Shown: positions 1 to 6,483, counted from the first letter of the stretch. The stretch: DNA of 6,635 bases from an uncultured Bacteroidota bacterium (GCA_903959115.1 CAJBVU010000348.1:1-6635); one strand, 5' to 3'. The notes: generated by a model from the sequence alone, not told the origin. Numbers and translations are program-made.

Positions 1-24
1 AGCAATTGCTCGGGGGCCCTTTTG
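1..24. terminator. Right half of a probable intrinsic terminator, cut by window edge
   Basis: The window opens with the perfect 10-bp palindrome AGCAATTGCT (1-10), followed by CGGGGGCCC (11-19) and TTTT (20-23). If the symmetry continues to the left, outside the window, this is the loop (AATT) and 3' arm of a long GC-rich hairpin ending in a U tract. It would stop plus-strand transcripts arriving from the left. If the hidden arm is also preceded by As it could stop the minus-strand prs-rplY transcript, because on that strand AAAA precedes GGGCCCCCG. Only the right half is seen; the left arm is inferred. Confidence 0.5.
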
Positions 25-39
25 TTGATAATAAATAAA

Positions 40-621
40 TTATTTTTTCGCAGCATCTGCAGCAGCCTGCATCAATGCACGAGTTGTCTTAATTGATACG
101 ATTGCGTTCGCTGGAGAATCCAACAACTCAAATCCTGAAACTTGAACGTTACTCACCTTGGCAGATTGACCAATTTCCAAAGTATCGATATTTACATCAA
201 TGAAATCTGGCAAATCTTGGATCAAACCACGCACGCGCAAACGGTTCAACTTCTTCACTAACTTACCACCGGCACGAACACCAGGTGAATTACCTACTAC
301 GCGCACTGGAATTTCCATAACAACGGCCTTGTTTGCATCAACAGCAACAAAATCACAGTGAATGATCATGTCAGACACAGGGTGAAATTGAATATCTTGT
401 AAAATGGCATCGTAATTTTTGCCACCCAACTCAATTTTTACTTTGTATACGTTTGGTGTGTATACCAAATTTTTGAAATCGGCATGGTAAACAGCAAAGT
501 TCATATTGCCATCTGCCAAACCATACATGTTACAAGGTACTTTGCCTTCGGCACGCAATACTTTCGCTGTGCGAGTACCTACTTCGTCGCGCAATTCGCC
601 TTTTAGAAAAATGGTTTTCAT
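40..621 (-). CDS. rplY: 50S ribosomal protein L25 (general stress protein CTC type)
   Basis: This 193-residue protein is the long, two-domain form of L25, which binds 5S rRNA in the large ribosomal subunit. Residues 1-90 or so form the L25 beta-barrel domain, with the family patterns GKVPCNMYG (about 26-34) and LQDIQFHPVSDMIIHCDFV (about 74-92). The rest is the TL5/CTC C-terminal beta domain, with a typical DLPDFIDVNIDTLEIGQS segment (about 136-153). The end is Ala/Lys rich (AAADAAKK), a common low-complexity tail. The short E. coli L25 has only the first domain. The ATG lies 24 nt after the prs stop on the same strand, with no promoter match between, so the two genes are probably one transcript. 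The gap is AT-rich without a Shine-Dalgarno site. Family assignment is secure. Confidence 0.95.
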   Translation of the reverse strand: MKTIFLKGELRDEVGTRTAKVLRAEGKVPCNMYGLADGNMNFAVYHADFKNLVYTPNVYKVKIELGGKNYDAILQDIQFHPVSDMIIHCDFVAVDANKAVVMEIPVRVVGNSPGVRAGGKLVKKLNRLRVRGLIQDLPDFIDVNIDTLEIGQSAKVSNVQVSGFELLDSPANAIVSIKTTRALMQAAADAAKK

Positions 622-645
622 ATTATACTATTCTTAATTTTTTAC

Positions 646-1620
646 TTATTTTAATTCAATCTTCGTTTGATGAGCAAACACCTGCTTAAACAATGAACTG
701 ATACTTCCGTGCTCATGCACATTGCGTATCGCCCTAGCAAATAACGGAGCCACAGAAACCACCTTGATCTTATCCGAATGATGCTTCAATGGAATCGTAT
801 CCGTAACCACCAACTCGGTTAATACTGAATTCTCTATGTTCTCGTAAGCTTTTCCACTCAATACAGGGTGACAGCATAGCGCGCGTACCGATCTTGCCCC
901 TTTGTCCATCAACATAGAAGACGACTTACACAAAGTCCCTCCCGTATCAATGATATCGTCAATCAACACAACATCTTTTCCTTCTACATCCCCAATCACC
1001 GTCATGTTTGCAATTTCGTTGGCTTTACGACGTTCTTTGTCGCAAATCACCATATTCAAATTCAAAATCTTCGCCACCTCTCTGATTCTGTTCGATGCGC
1101 CCACGTCGGGTGCAGCAATCACAATATTCTCATCGGCTAATGTTTTAATGTAAGGAGCAAAAATGATCGAACTCTCCAAGTGATCCACGGGTACATTGAA
1201 AAATCCTTGAATCTGAGGAGCATGTAATTCCATTGTCATCACACGATTTGCACCCGCTGTTTGCAACAAATCCGCAACCAATTTAGAAGCAATAGAAACC
1301 CTTGGTTTGTCCTTACGATCCTGACGTGCGAAACCGTAATAAGGAATCACCACGGTGATGTAATTGGCGCTGGCACGTTTAGCCGCATCAATCGACATCA
1401 ACAACTCCATCAAATTGTCAGAATTGGGGTAAGTGCTCTGAATTAGGAAAACATCACATCCGCGAACACTCTCGTTAAATACGGGTTGAAACTCCCCATC
1501 GCTAAAACGCGAAACGGTCATGTCGCCAGGCGTAGTTCCATAGAACTCACAAATGTCCTGCGTGAGGGCGGCAGATGCACTGCCTGCGAAAATTTTTACG
1601 GGGTGTATTAATGATGTCAT
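646..1620 (-). CDS. prs: Ribose-phosphate pyrophosphokinase (PRPP synthetase)
   Basis: Transfers pyrophosphate from ATP to ribose 5-phosphate, making PRPP for purine, pyrimidine, NAD, histidine and tryptophan synthesis; cytosolic. Numbered from the start chosen here (324 residues; E. coli has 315), it shows RFSDGEFQP near 38-46, the ATP-loop pattern FARQDRKDKPR at 97-107, ELHAPQIQGFF at 131-141 with the conserved metal-site His, and the PRPP loop VVLIDDIIDTGGT at 217-229. All expected catalytic motifs are present. The frame stays open upstream to an ATG at 1662, but the family alignment begins at VKIFAGS, just after the ATG at 1620. A TAGGTTTG box at 1673-1680 would also place a transcript start too close to 1662, so the shorter start is preferred. 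It lies between tRNA-Gln and rplY, all on one strand, probably as one unit. Confidence 0.96.
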   Translation of the reverse strand: MTSLIHPVKIFAGSASAALTQDICEFYGTTPGDMTVSRFSDGEFQPVFNESVRGCDVFLIQSTYPNSDNLMELLMSIDAAKRASANYITVVIPYYGFARQDRKDKPRVSIASKLVADLLQTAGANRVMTMELHAPQIQGFFNVPVDHLESSIIFAPYIKTLADENIVIAAPDVGASNRIREVAKILNLNMVICDKERRKANEIANMTVIGDVEGKDVVLIDDIIDTGGTLCKSSSMLMDKGARSVRALCCHPVLSGKAYENIENSVLTELVVTDTIPLKHHSDKIKVVSVAPLFARAIRNVHEHGSISSLFKQVFAHQTKIELK

Positions 1621-1672
1621 AACTTTCGATTTTACTGTCTCTCTGGCTGCGATTATACGCACCGGATATCAT

Positions 1673-1680
1673 CAAACCTA
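1673..1680 (-). promoter_or_regulatory. Possible -7 element of a prs promoter (TAGGTTTG)
   Basis: On the minus strand TAGGTTTG fits the Bacteroidota -7 consensus TAnnTTTG. It lies between tRNA-Gln and prs, 52 bases upstream of the preferred prs ATG. No good TTG -33 box is found about 17-21 bases upstream, where the sequence is the tRNA T arm. It may be weak or fortuitous, and prs may instead be read from the tRNA-Gln promoter. Confidence 0.3.
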
Positions 1681-1687
1681 CAATTTG

Positions 1688-1759
1688 TTGCCCTACTAGG
1701 ACTCGAACCTAGACATACGGTACCAAAAACCGCTGTCCTGCCAATTAGACGATAGGGCA
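1688..1759 (-). tRNA. tRNA-Gln, anticodon TTG
   Basis: Read on the minus strand, 72 nt fold into a full cloverleaf. The acceptor arm pairs TGCCCTA with TAGGGCA, including the U1-A72 pair typical of glutamine tRNAs. The D stem pairs GTCT with GGAC. The anticodon stem pairs GCGGT with ACCGT around the loop TTTTGGT, giving anticodon TTG (reads CAA and, by wobble, CAG). The T arm is CTAGG-TTCGAGT-CCTAG. Discriminator base is A. CCA is not encoded, so it must be added after transcription. It sits between the DUF1501 gene and prs on the same strand. Confidence 0.96.
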
Positions 1760-1773
1760 ATTTTTTTGGACTG

Positions 1774-1781
1774 CAAATATA
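1774..1781 (-). promoter_or_regulatory. -7 element of the tRNA-Gln promoter (TATATTTG)
   Basis: TATATTTG on the minus strand is an exact TAnnTTTG match, 14 bases upstream of the mature tRNA-Gln 5' end. The next bases (CAGTCC) resemble those after the tRNA-Glu promoter box (CAGCCC). A TTG at -33 is not obvious, so this is supported mainly by the -7 box and its position. It probably drives tRNA-Gln and perhaps prs-rplY. A perfect 12-bp palindrome, ACAAATATTTGT (1784-1795), lies immediately upstream of the box. Confidence 0.55.
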
Positions 1782-1817
1782 AAACAAATATTTGTCCTAT
1801 CACACCCCCAAGAAAAA

Positions 1818-3407
1818 TTATTGAACCAAAAGCACTTCGGTTTGTCTTTTTTCTCCCTGCGACAACTGAACATAATAATTGCCCTTCCGCAATCCCCTCA
1901 CATCAAAATTCACTGTGTACGTCCCATGTGCATGCCATCCTTCTTTCAAAATAGCCACTTGCTGACCCATCGCATCAAATACAGTTAATTTAACAGTGCC
2001 CGACTCTGTAAAATATTCAATATCTGTGTTTTCCGTTGCTGGATTTGGGTAAATTTTATTCAGAGAAATCCTGCTCACAAGGTCTACATAGTCCTCAACC
2101 GTAGCTGTATTATTCTTGAAAATTGGCAATGTATTAAACGATTTATTACCCATCGCCGACTTTACATCAGCATCGCTTAACTCAAACCAATCTTTCAATA
2201 CAGATGCATAAATCTGTCTAAAATCATATTGCATTGGCACGTTATCATTCACCGTTACAGTGGAAGGAATGGTAGGATTGGCACCAATAACACCTCCTTG
2301 CACGGCATTACCAAACACAAACAAAGGAGCAGCGGCACCGTGATCTGTTCCGTCACTGGCGTTGCTGATTACCCGCCTTCCGAACTCACTATATGTCATC
2401 CCTACAACCCTATTGTCCAATCCTAGTAACATCAAATCATCCTGAAAAGCGGCAATCGCATCACCCAATTGCTGCATCAAATTGGCATGCATTCCCGTTG
2501 TATGATCCGTTGTGTCTACCTGTTGACTATGTGTGTCAAATCCACCCAAAGTGACCATATAAACCGGGGTTTTTAAGCCACCACTTATGAGTTTAGCAAC
2601 AATTTTTAACTGATCCGCAAGTGGTTGTCTTCCCGCTGTAGCTGGGTATTTGGTAGATTTATTCGTGCCCTTGGCCGCTGCATTTTTTACAATCGTAGCA
2701 TATTGATTGCTCTGCTGTGCCATCAAACGCAAAAACGCCAATTCATGACCTGCGGGTGTATCCGGAGTGTTATCGGTTGTGCCATTGGCCAAATTGTAAA
2801 AAGAATTGGGATCTGTAATCGCCATGCCCATACTCACCGAAGGCCCCATGAATCCAAGGGATACCATTTGTCCAATCTGAATCGCTAAGGGATCAGGCAT
2901 CGCCGCTGTAGGATATGCTGAAGGATAACCCGCAAAACGACTATCTAAATATCGCCCCATCCAACCCGTTGTCCAACTTTCATTGCTATCAGAACCACTA
3001 TTCCAGATGTCGGTTGCACGAAAATGCGAATAACTCGGATTGGGGTAACCCACAGCCTGAATTGCACTTACCAATCCATTATTATACAAACTCTGCAATC
3101 CGGTAAGTTTGTTGTGCAAGCCTACTCCTGACTTACCATTCAACGAAAGTACTTTGGTATCGGGCAACAAGATACTATTTCGCGCCTTGCTCAAATTGCT
3201 GTATTGATCCAATGGAATCAGGGTATTTAAACCGTCGTTTCCACCCGATAAGTTAATTATTACAAGGACTTTTCCATCTGCACTTCTACGACCCAAGGCG
3301 TTAAACAACGGATTGTCTTCATAGGCCTTCACGCCCATGCCGTTCAATGTGATCGGCAAAATTGTACCCGCCGCTGCGGTTGCTTTTACAAATGATCTGC
3401 GTTTCAT
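1818..3407 (-). CDS. DUF1501 protein with Tat-like signal and T9SS C-terminal sorting domain
   Basis: A 529-residue protein of the DUF1501 family (related to the alkaline phosphatase/sulfatase fold); its reaction is unknown. Residues 1-28 resemble a twin-arginine signal: KRRSFVK, a mildly hydrophobic stretch, then a possible cleavage after VKA (26-28). Family motifs are NLSGGNDGLNTLIP (52-65), GGFDTHSQQ (288-296), YSEFGRRV (339-346) and DGTDHGAAAPLFVFG (352-366). From about 450 to the end is a type A T9SS sorting domain: IYPNPA (452-457), a beta-rich middle, KGNYYVQL (508-515) and a short end LLVQ. The protein has no cysteine, so it cannot be a formylglycine sulfatase of the CxPxR type. The ATG is 3 nt after the DUF1800 stop, implying coupled translation. 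It should end up at the cell surface or secreted. Family and sorting domain are secure; the Tat reading is likely. Confidence 0.92.
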   Translation of the reverse strand: MKRRSFVKATAAAGTILPITLNGMGVKAYEDNPLFNALGRRSADGKVLVIINLSGGNDGLNTLIPLDQYSNLSKARNSILLPDTKVLSLNGKSGVGLHNKLTGLQSLYNNGLVSAIQAVGYPNPSYSHFRATDIWNSGSDSNESWTTGWMGRYLDSRFAGYPSAYPTAAMPDPLAIQIGQMVSLGFMGPSVSMGMAITDPNSFYNLANGTTDNTPDTPAGHELAFLRLMAQQSNQYATIVKNAAAKGTNKSTKYPATAGRQPLADQLKIVAKLISGGLKTPVYMVTLGGFDTHSQQVDTTDHTTGMHANLMQQLGDAIAAFQDDLMLLGLDNRVVGMTYSEFGRRVISNASDGTDHGAAAPLFVFGNAVQGGVIGANPTIPSTVTVNDNVPMQYDFRQIYASVLKDWFELSDADVKSAMGNKSFNTLPIFKNNTATVEDYVDLVSRISLNKIYPNPATENTDIEYFTESGTVKLTVFDAMGQQVAILKEGWHAHGTYTVNFDVRGLRKGNYYVQLSQGEKRQTEVLLVQ

Positions 3408-3410
3408 GGC

Positions 3411-5135
3411 TTATGACAATTGGTATTCTGAAAGGTTCATGATGGCTTTGTATAAATAACGAAGCTTGGAAGTTGCAGTAGTTAATGCGGTTTTATGATT
3501 CGGGTCCGATGCGTCTGTGGCAGCGCGATACTCATCATTCCAATTGTAATCAGGAATGCCGCCAGGGAGTAAAATTTCTTTCAATCCACTAATTTGACCC
3601 GCACTCAATTCCATCGGCAATAAGAAATTGGTCGCATCTGAAATCAATGTATCTGGTGTTCCTGGGTCAGAAAATTGCTTGGTCAGAATCCATGGGTCTA
3701 ATAACAAAGTGTAGGTGCCCACTTTGTACCCCACCAACAACAAGTAATCCGTAAACTGGTTTCGCTTCGGCAATGTGTCGCTGTTGATCCAACTGCGATG
3801 GAACATCGGCTTTTGATACCACGCAGGCCAACCCGCAACGTTTGGTGGATCTCCCAAATTCAACTGTGTAAGTTCTCCAAAGGCGCTGCCCAATTCCCAC
3901 ATTTTATATAACAAAAAATAGTCGGTTGATGCAGGAAATTGTATTTCCATCTCCCTACAAAATCCCGCTTGTTGGGTTATCGGATCTTTTATCACACATC
4001 CACGATTCCAAGTATCGTAAAAATGTTCGCTAGATAATAACGTCTTTAAAACCGTTTTGACATCGTAACCACTATCCCTAAATACCTTGGCTAAGGGCAC
4101 AATCACATTGGTTTCAACAGTGTCATCAATTTCATAATAAACGAAGAACTCGTATAGTTTCCGACATAAATACAAAGCCACTTCATCCACCTTGAACATC
4201 ATGGTAAGCATATCATCCAGCTCGGTATTTCCTGCATTGATGCCCGACTGACCCTTAATTATTGTATTTCCATAAAAAGCACTAAACTTCTTATCTGTTG
4301 TGTCGTGATTGGTATTTAAAAAAGTAGTGGTAAAAGGATTGGTTAACGGATTGATGTTCCAACCCGTAAGCACCCTTGCAGCGGCTTTCACATCGTCCTC
4401 GGTGTACTTGCTATTGGGGCCTTTACCCAGGGTGAATAGCTCTTGTAACTCACGTCCGTAATTTTCATCCGGCGCCCTTTTTGTGTTCAATCGGCCATTC
4501 AAATAAAATAGCATCGCAGGATCAATTGTAATTGCCCGGGTTAAATCCTTCATATTTCCCAAAGCATGTTTATACAACACTTTGGTGTATGTGTAGCAGG
4601 CGCGAGAATCTGGTATTTCTAAAAATTGTAATGCAAAATGATTGTGCCAAAACAAAACCATCTTGGCTTGAATGTCAGGCGTTTGATTTACCATTAAGCC
4701 CCAAATCCAATTTTTGACACTGCCTTTGCGATAAAATTCTACGGCGGGGTCTAATGGAGCATTGACCCATGTTGAGCCGTAAGCAACATTGGGGTCCGTT
4801 ACCAAATTGCCGTAGTTATTTATTGGAGGATTTGGCAACGATGCAGGTACGGTTAATATTTCATCTACGGCCTCCTGCAAGGTCTTTCCACGAAGTTTTT
4901 TGAATTCGCCATATTTCACGCCAAACATGCTCCGGCGCATCAAATGCAACAATTCCGCATCACCAAATGTGCCTGCATAGGCTTTGATGCCGGTATTGGT
5001 CCTTCGAGTTACGCCCGATCCCGCCGACTCAAATTGCGTGTTGGGTGCAGAAACACTGCCTAACCCCAGCTTTTCCTCTTCCCTAGAAGTCAAAAAACTT
5101 GGCTTTAACGACTCAAAAAACTGTTTGCGATCCAT
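3411..5135 (-). CDS. DUF1800 domain protein, partner of the DUF1501 protein
   Basis: A 574-residue protein of the DUF1800 family, function unknown. Recognisable family patterns are LLHLMRRSMFG (62-72), FWHNHF (162-167), DENYGRELQELFTLGKG (223-239), DVKAAARVLTGW (248-259), NHDTTDK (276-282), RKLYEFFV (325-332), LLSSEHFYD (366-374) and GDPPNVAGWP (428-437). The pattern set is complete, so it looks intact. DUF1800 and DUF1501 genes are commonly adjacent in many phyla, which argues that the proteins act together. The N terminus (MDRKQFFESLKPSF) is polar, without a hydrophobic core, so no Sec or lipoprotein signal is seen; RKQFF only faintly recalls a twin-arginine box. No T9SS domain is seen at its C terminus. 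It has four cysteines, its partner none. It starts 88 nt after birA and ends 3 nt before the DUF1501 gene. Confidence 0.93.
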   Translation of the reverse strand: MDRKQFFESLKPSFLTSREEEKLGLGSVSAPNTQFESAGSGVTRRTNTGIKAYAGTFGDAELLHLMRRSMFGVKYGEFKKLRGKTLQEAVDEILTVPASLPNPPINNYGNLVTDPNVAYGSTWVNAPLDPAVEFYRKGSVKNWIWGLMVNQTPDIQAKMVLFWHNHFALQFLEIPDSRACYTYTKVLYKHALGNMKDLTRAITIDPAMLFYLNGRLNTKRAPDENYGRELQELFTLGKGPNSKYTEDDVKAAARVLTGWNINPLTNPFTTTFLNTNHDTTDKKFSAFYGNTIIKGQSGINAGNTELDDMLTMMFKVDEVALYLCRKLYEFFVYYEIDDTVETNVIVPLAKVFRDSGYDVKTVLKTLLSSEHFYDTWNRGCVIKDPITQQAGFCREMEIQFPASTDYFLLYKMWELGSAFGELTQLNLGDPPNVAGWPAWYQKPMFHRSWINSDTLPKRNQFTDYLLLVGYKVGTYTLLLDPWILTKQFSDPGTPDTLISDATNFLLPMELSAGQISGLKEILLPGGIPDYNWNDEYRAATDASDPNHKTALTTATSKLRYLYKAIMNLSEYQLS

Positions 5136-5223
5136 AATTAGTGTCCTAAATTAGTGCTTAGACCGAACAATGTACTTTTTCGTTCACTCAAATCGCATTA
5201 AATGACCAAATTCATACGTAAGA
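5136..5223 (-). promoter_or_regulatory. birA-DUF1800 gap with an 8-bp direct repeat; possible promoter
   Basis: This 88-bp AT-rich gap is the only place within the birA-DUF1800-DUF1501 series where a separate promoter could lie without being inside a gene. The best -7-like match on the minus strand is TGAATTTG (5207-5214), one base off TAnnTTTG, with no clear -33 box. On the plus strand AATTAGTG occurs twice, at 5136-5143 and 5149-5156, directly before the DUF1800 start codon. No hairpin-plus-U-tract terminator for birA is seen, so readthrough from birA is possible. Confidence 0.3.
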
Positions 5224-6075
5224 CTAAAATTGTAAACGGACTTGACCGTGATGAAACGCCAAAAATTCTCCCTCCCCATACTCAATTACAATTCTGCCCA
5301 GTTGATCAACATCCATCAACAACCCTTGAACCTGCTCCCCGACACTAAATATCCTGTCAGTAGCCGAATTTGTTCTATCTCCAACTCCAATTAATGAGGA
5401 TGCCTCGGAAGCAGCACGTCTCACTTCCGATTGAATTTCAAGAATCACTTGCTCACCCATCTTCCAAAGGGATTTTCTATACTCGGCCTGCAAATCCTTC
5501 CTATTTTTCCAAATATCATCCAAAGAAAAAACCACCGCATCCATCACTTCGTCGCGATCAAATGCATCGCCTTGAATCTTCGCCAAGGAAGTTGCTTTGG
5601 GTTGATTTTGCCAATCCAACTGATTTACATTGATGCCAATACCCAGAAGTAAAAATTTTTGATCCCCTATTTGTGTAATTTCCATCAACAGTCCACCGAT
5701 TTTTTTTGATTCAGTGACAATGTCATTGGGCCATTTGAGAAACAAAGGTTCTTTCACTTGCTTCTGAATCGGCGCTAAAATCGAAACACTCAATGCCTTA
5801 TTCCATTGAACGACATCCATATTTTGAGATGACATAAGAGGAAATGCAATTGTGATTGTGCTATTTTTTCCGACATCTGAATTCCAGTCGTTGCCCTGCT
5901 GTCCCCTACCGTTTTGCTGGTCATCCGTATAAAGTGCCAATGGCAAAGAACGATTCGCCAATCCCATCGCACCTTGCTCAATCAATGCAATTATCGCACT
6001 TTGCGTAGAATCGCACCTTGAAATGTAAAAAAGATGAATGTCCCCAATGGGCCGAATGAACTGAAAGTCTAACAA
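5224..6075 (-). CDS. birA: Biotin-[acetyl-CoA-carboxylase] ligase
   Basis: Activates biotin with ATP to biotinyl-5'-AMP and attaches it to a lysine of biotin carrier proteins such as AccB; cytosolic. Numbered from the TTG at 6075 (283 residues): DSTQ at 22-25 (family DSTN), NGRGQQGNDW at 55-64 (biotin/AMP loop, E. coli GRGRRGRKW), KWPND at 114-118, KKIGGLLMEI at 124-133, LGIGINVN at 144-151, and a C-terminal SH3-like domain from about 245. No N-terminal helix-turn-helix is present, so it is a ligase without the repressor domain. No ATG lies before the first motif. The frame opens at a TTG at 6126 that would overlap rsfS; the TTG at 6075 fits the family N terminus and avoids the overlap. Residues about 214-243 are extra compared with E. 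coli BirA. Function is secure, start uncertain. Confidence 0.92.
   Translation of the reverse strand: MLDFQFIRPIGDIHLFYISRCDSTQSAIIALIEQGAMGLANRSLPLALYTDDQQNGRGQQGNDWNSDVGKNSTITIAFPLMSSQNMDVVQWNKALSVSILAPIQKQVKEPLFLKWPNDIVTESKKIGGLLMEITQIGDQKFLLLGIGINVNQLDWQNQPKATSLAKIQGDAFDRDEVMDAVVFSLDDIWKNRKDLQAEYRKSLWKMGEQVILEIQSEVRRAASEASSLIGVGDRTNSATDRIFSVGEQVQGLLMDVDQLGRIVIEYGEGEFLAFHHGQVRLQF
5405..5430. repeat. 7-bp inverted repeat inside an extra segment of birA
   Basis: TCGGAAG (5405-5411) and CTTCCGA (5424-5430) are perfect inverted copies around a 12-base loop. They sit inside the extra coding segment of birA (about 5347-5436), where they encode SEVRRAASEA. A stem embedded in a poorly conserved, in-frame insertion is what a small palindromic repeat element would look like. 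No second copy is visible in this window, so the repeat-element idea is inference. Confidence 0.4.
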
Positions 6076-6108
6076 AATGGCGTTCTTTGTAGCAAAGTAA
6101 GCGATTAG
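6076..6108. promoter_or_regulatory. Divergent birA/rsfS promoter region
   Basis: The 33 bases between the preferred birA start and the rsfS ATG contain the inverted repeat CTTTG-TAG-CAAAG (6085-6097). Each arm could be the TTTG end of a -7 element, one facing each way (TTCTTTG on plus, TTACTTTG on minus). Both are imperfect matches to TAnnTTTG and neither has a good TTG box, so this is a weak call resting on position and symmetry. Overlapping promoters here would make rsfS and birA transcription compete. Confidence 0.3.
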
Positions 6109-6483
6109 ATGGCAAAAAAGATTCAAACATCAGAAGTAGAAGCGTTAGTGGCCGTGATGGTTCACGGAATGCAAGAGAAAAAAGCGTTCAAAATCGTTTC
6201 GCTAGATTTAAGAAAAACCTCAAGCGCATTTGCCGATTTCTTTGTGATTTGTCATGGTGGTTCAGCCCGACAAGTAGATGCGATTGCAGACAGCGTTGAA
6301 GACGAAGTTAGAAAGGCATTGAGAGAGAAACCCGCCCACCGCGAAGGAAACGACGAGTCAGAATGGGTACTCCTAGATTACATCAATGTTGTCGTTCATA
6401 TATTCTCAGAAGAAAAGAGAAGTTTCTATCAACTAGAAGAATTATGGGGCGATGGAATAATAACTAAGCACGAATCAGCGTAA
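6109..6483 (+). CDS. rsfS: Ribosomal silencing factor RsfS
   Basis: RsfS (formerly Iojap/YbeB) binds ribosomal protein L14 on the 50S subunit and blocks joining with 30S, lowering translation when nutrients are short. The 124-residue length is typical. Family patterns are IVSLDLRKTSSAFADFFVIC (29-48), HGGSARQVDAIADSVEDE (49-66), WVLLDYINVVVHIFSEEKR (86-104) and FYQLEELWGDG (106-116). The ATG at 6109 gives the usual short N-terminal helix. It diverges from birA, a neighbour order I recall from other Bacteroidota, where ftsH often follows rsfS; here tRNA-Glu follows instead. After the stop there is a T run (6484-6490) without a convincing hairpin. Confidence 0.95.
   Translation: MAKKIQTSEVEALVAVMVHGMQEKKAFKIVSLDLRKTSSAFADFFVICHGGSARQVDAIADSVEDEVRKALREKPAHREGNDESEWVLLDYINVVVHIFSEEKRSFYQLEELWGDGIITKHESA

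Noticed and set aside
902..1153. 83-codon open frame on the plus strand inside prs
   Set aside because: It is antisense to the conserved PRPP-loop region of prs and its product resembles no family I know; a shadow frame.
1768..1797. Imperfect hairpin (GGA..CAAATAT / ATATTTG..TCC) after the DUF1501 gene as a terminator
   Set aside because: On the minus strand it is followed by A residues, not a U tract, the stem is AT-rich with a bulge, and it overlaps the tRNA-Gln promoter.
1818..3407. DUF1501 protein as a classical sulfatase
   Set aside because: It contains no cysteine and no CxPxR motif; only a distant fold relationship can be claimed.
3667..3900. 77-codon frame on the minus strand inside the DUF1800 gene
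   Set aside because: It is an alternative frame of a region whose DUF1800 frame carries conserved motifs such as GDPPNVAGWP.
5370..5652. Two overlapping plus-strand open frames inside birA
   Set aside because: Both are antisense to birA and have no recognisable domain; they follow from birA composition.
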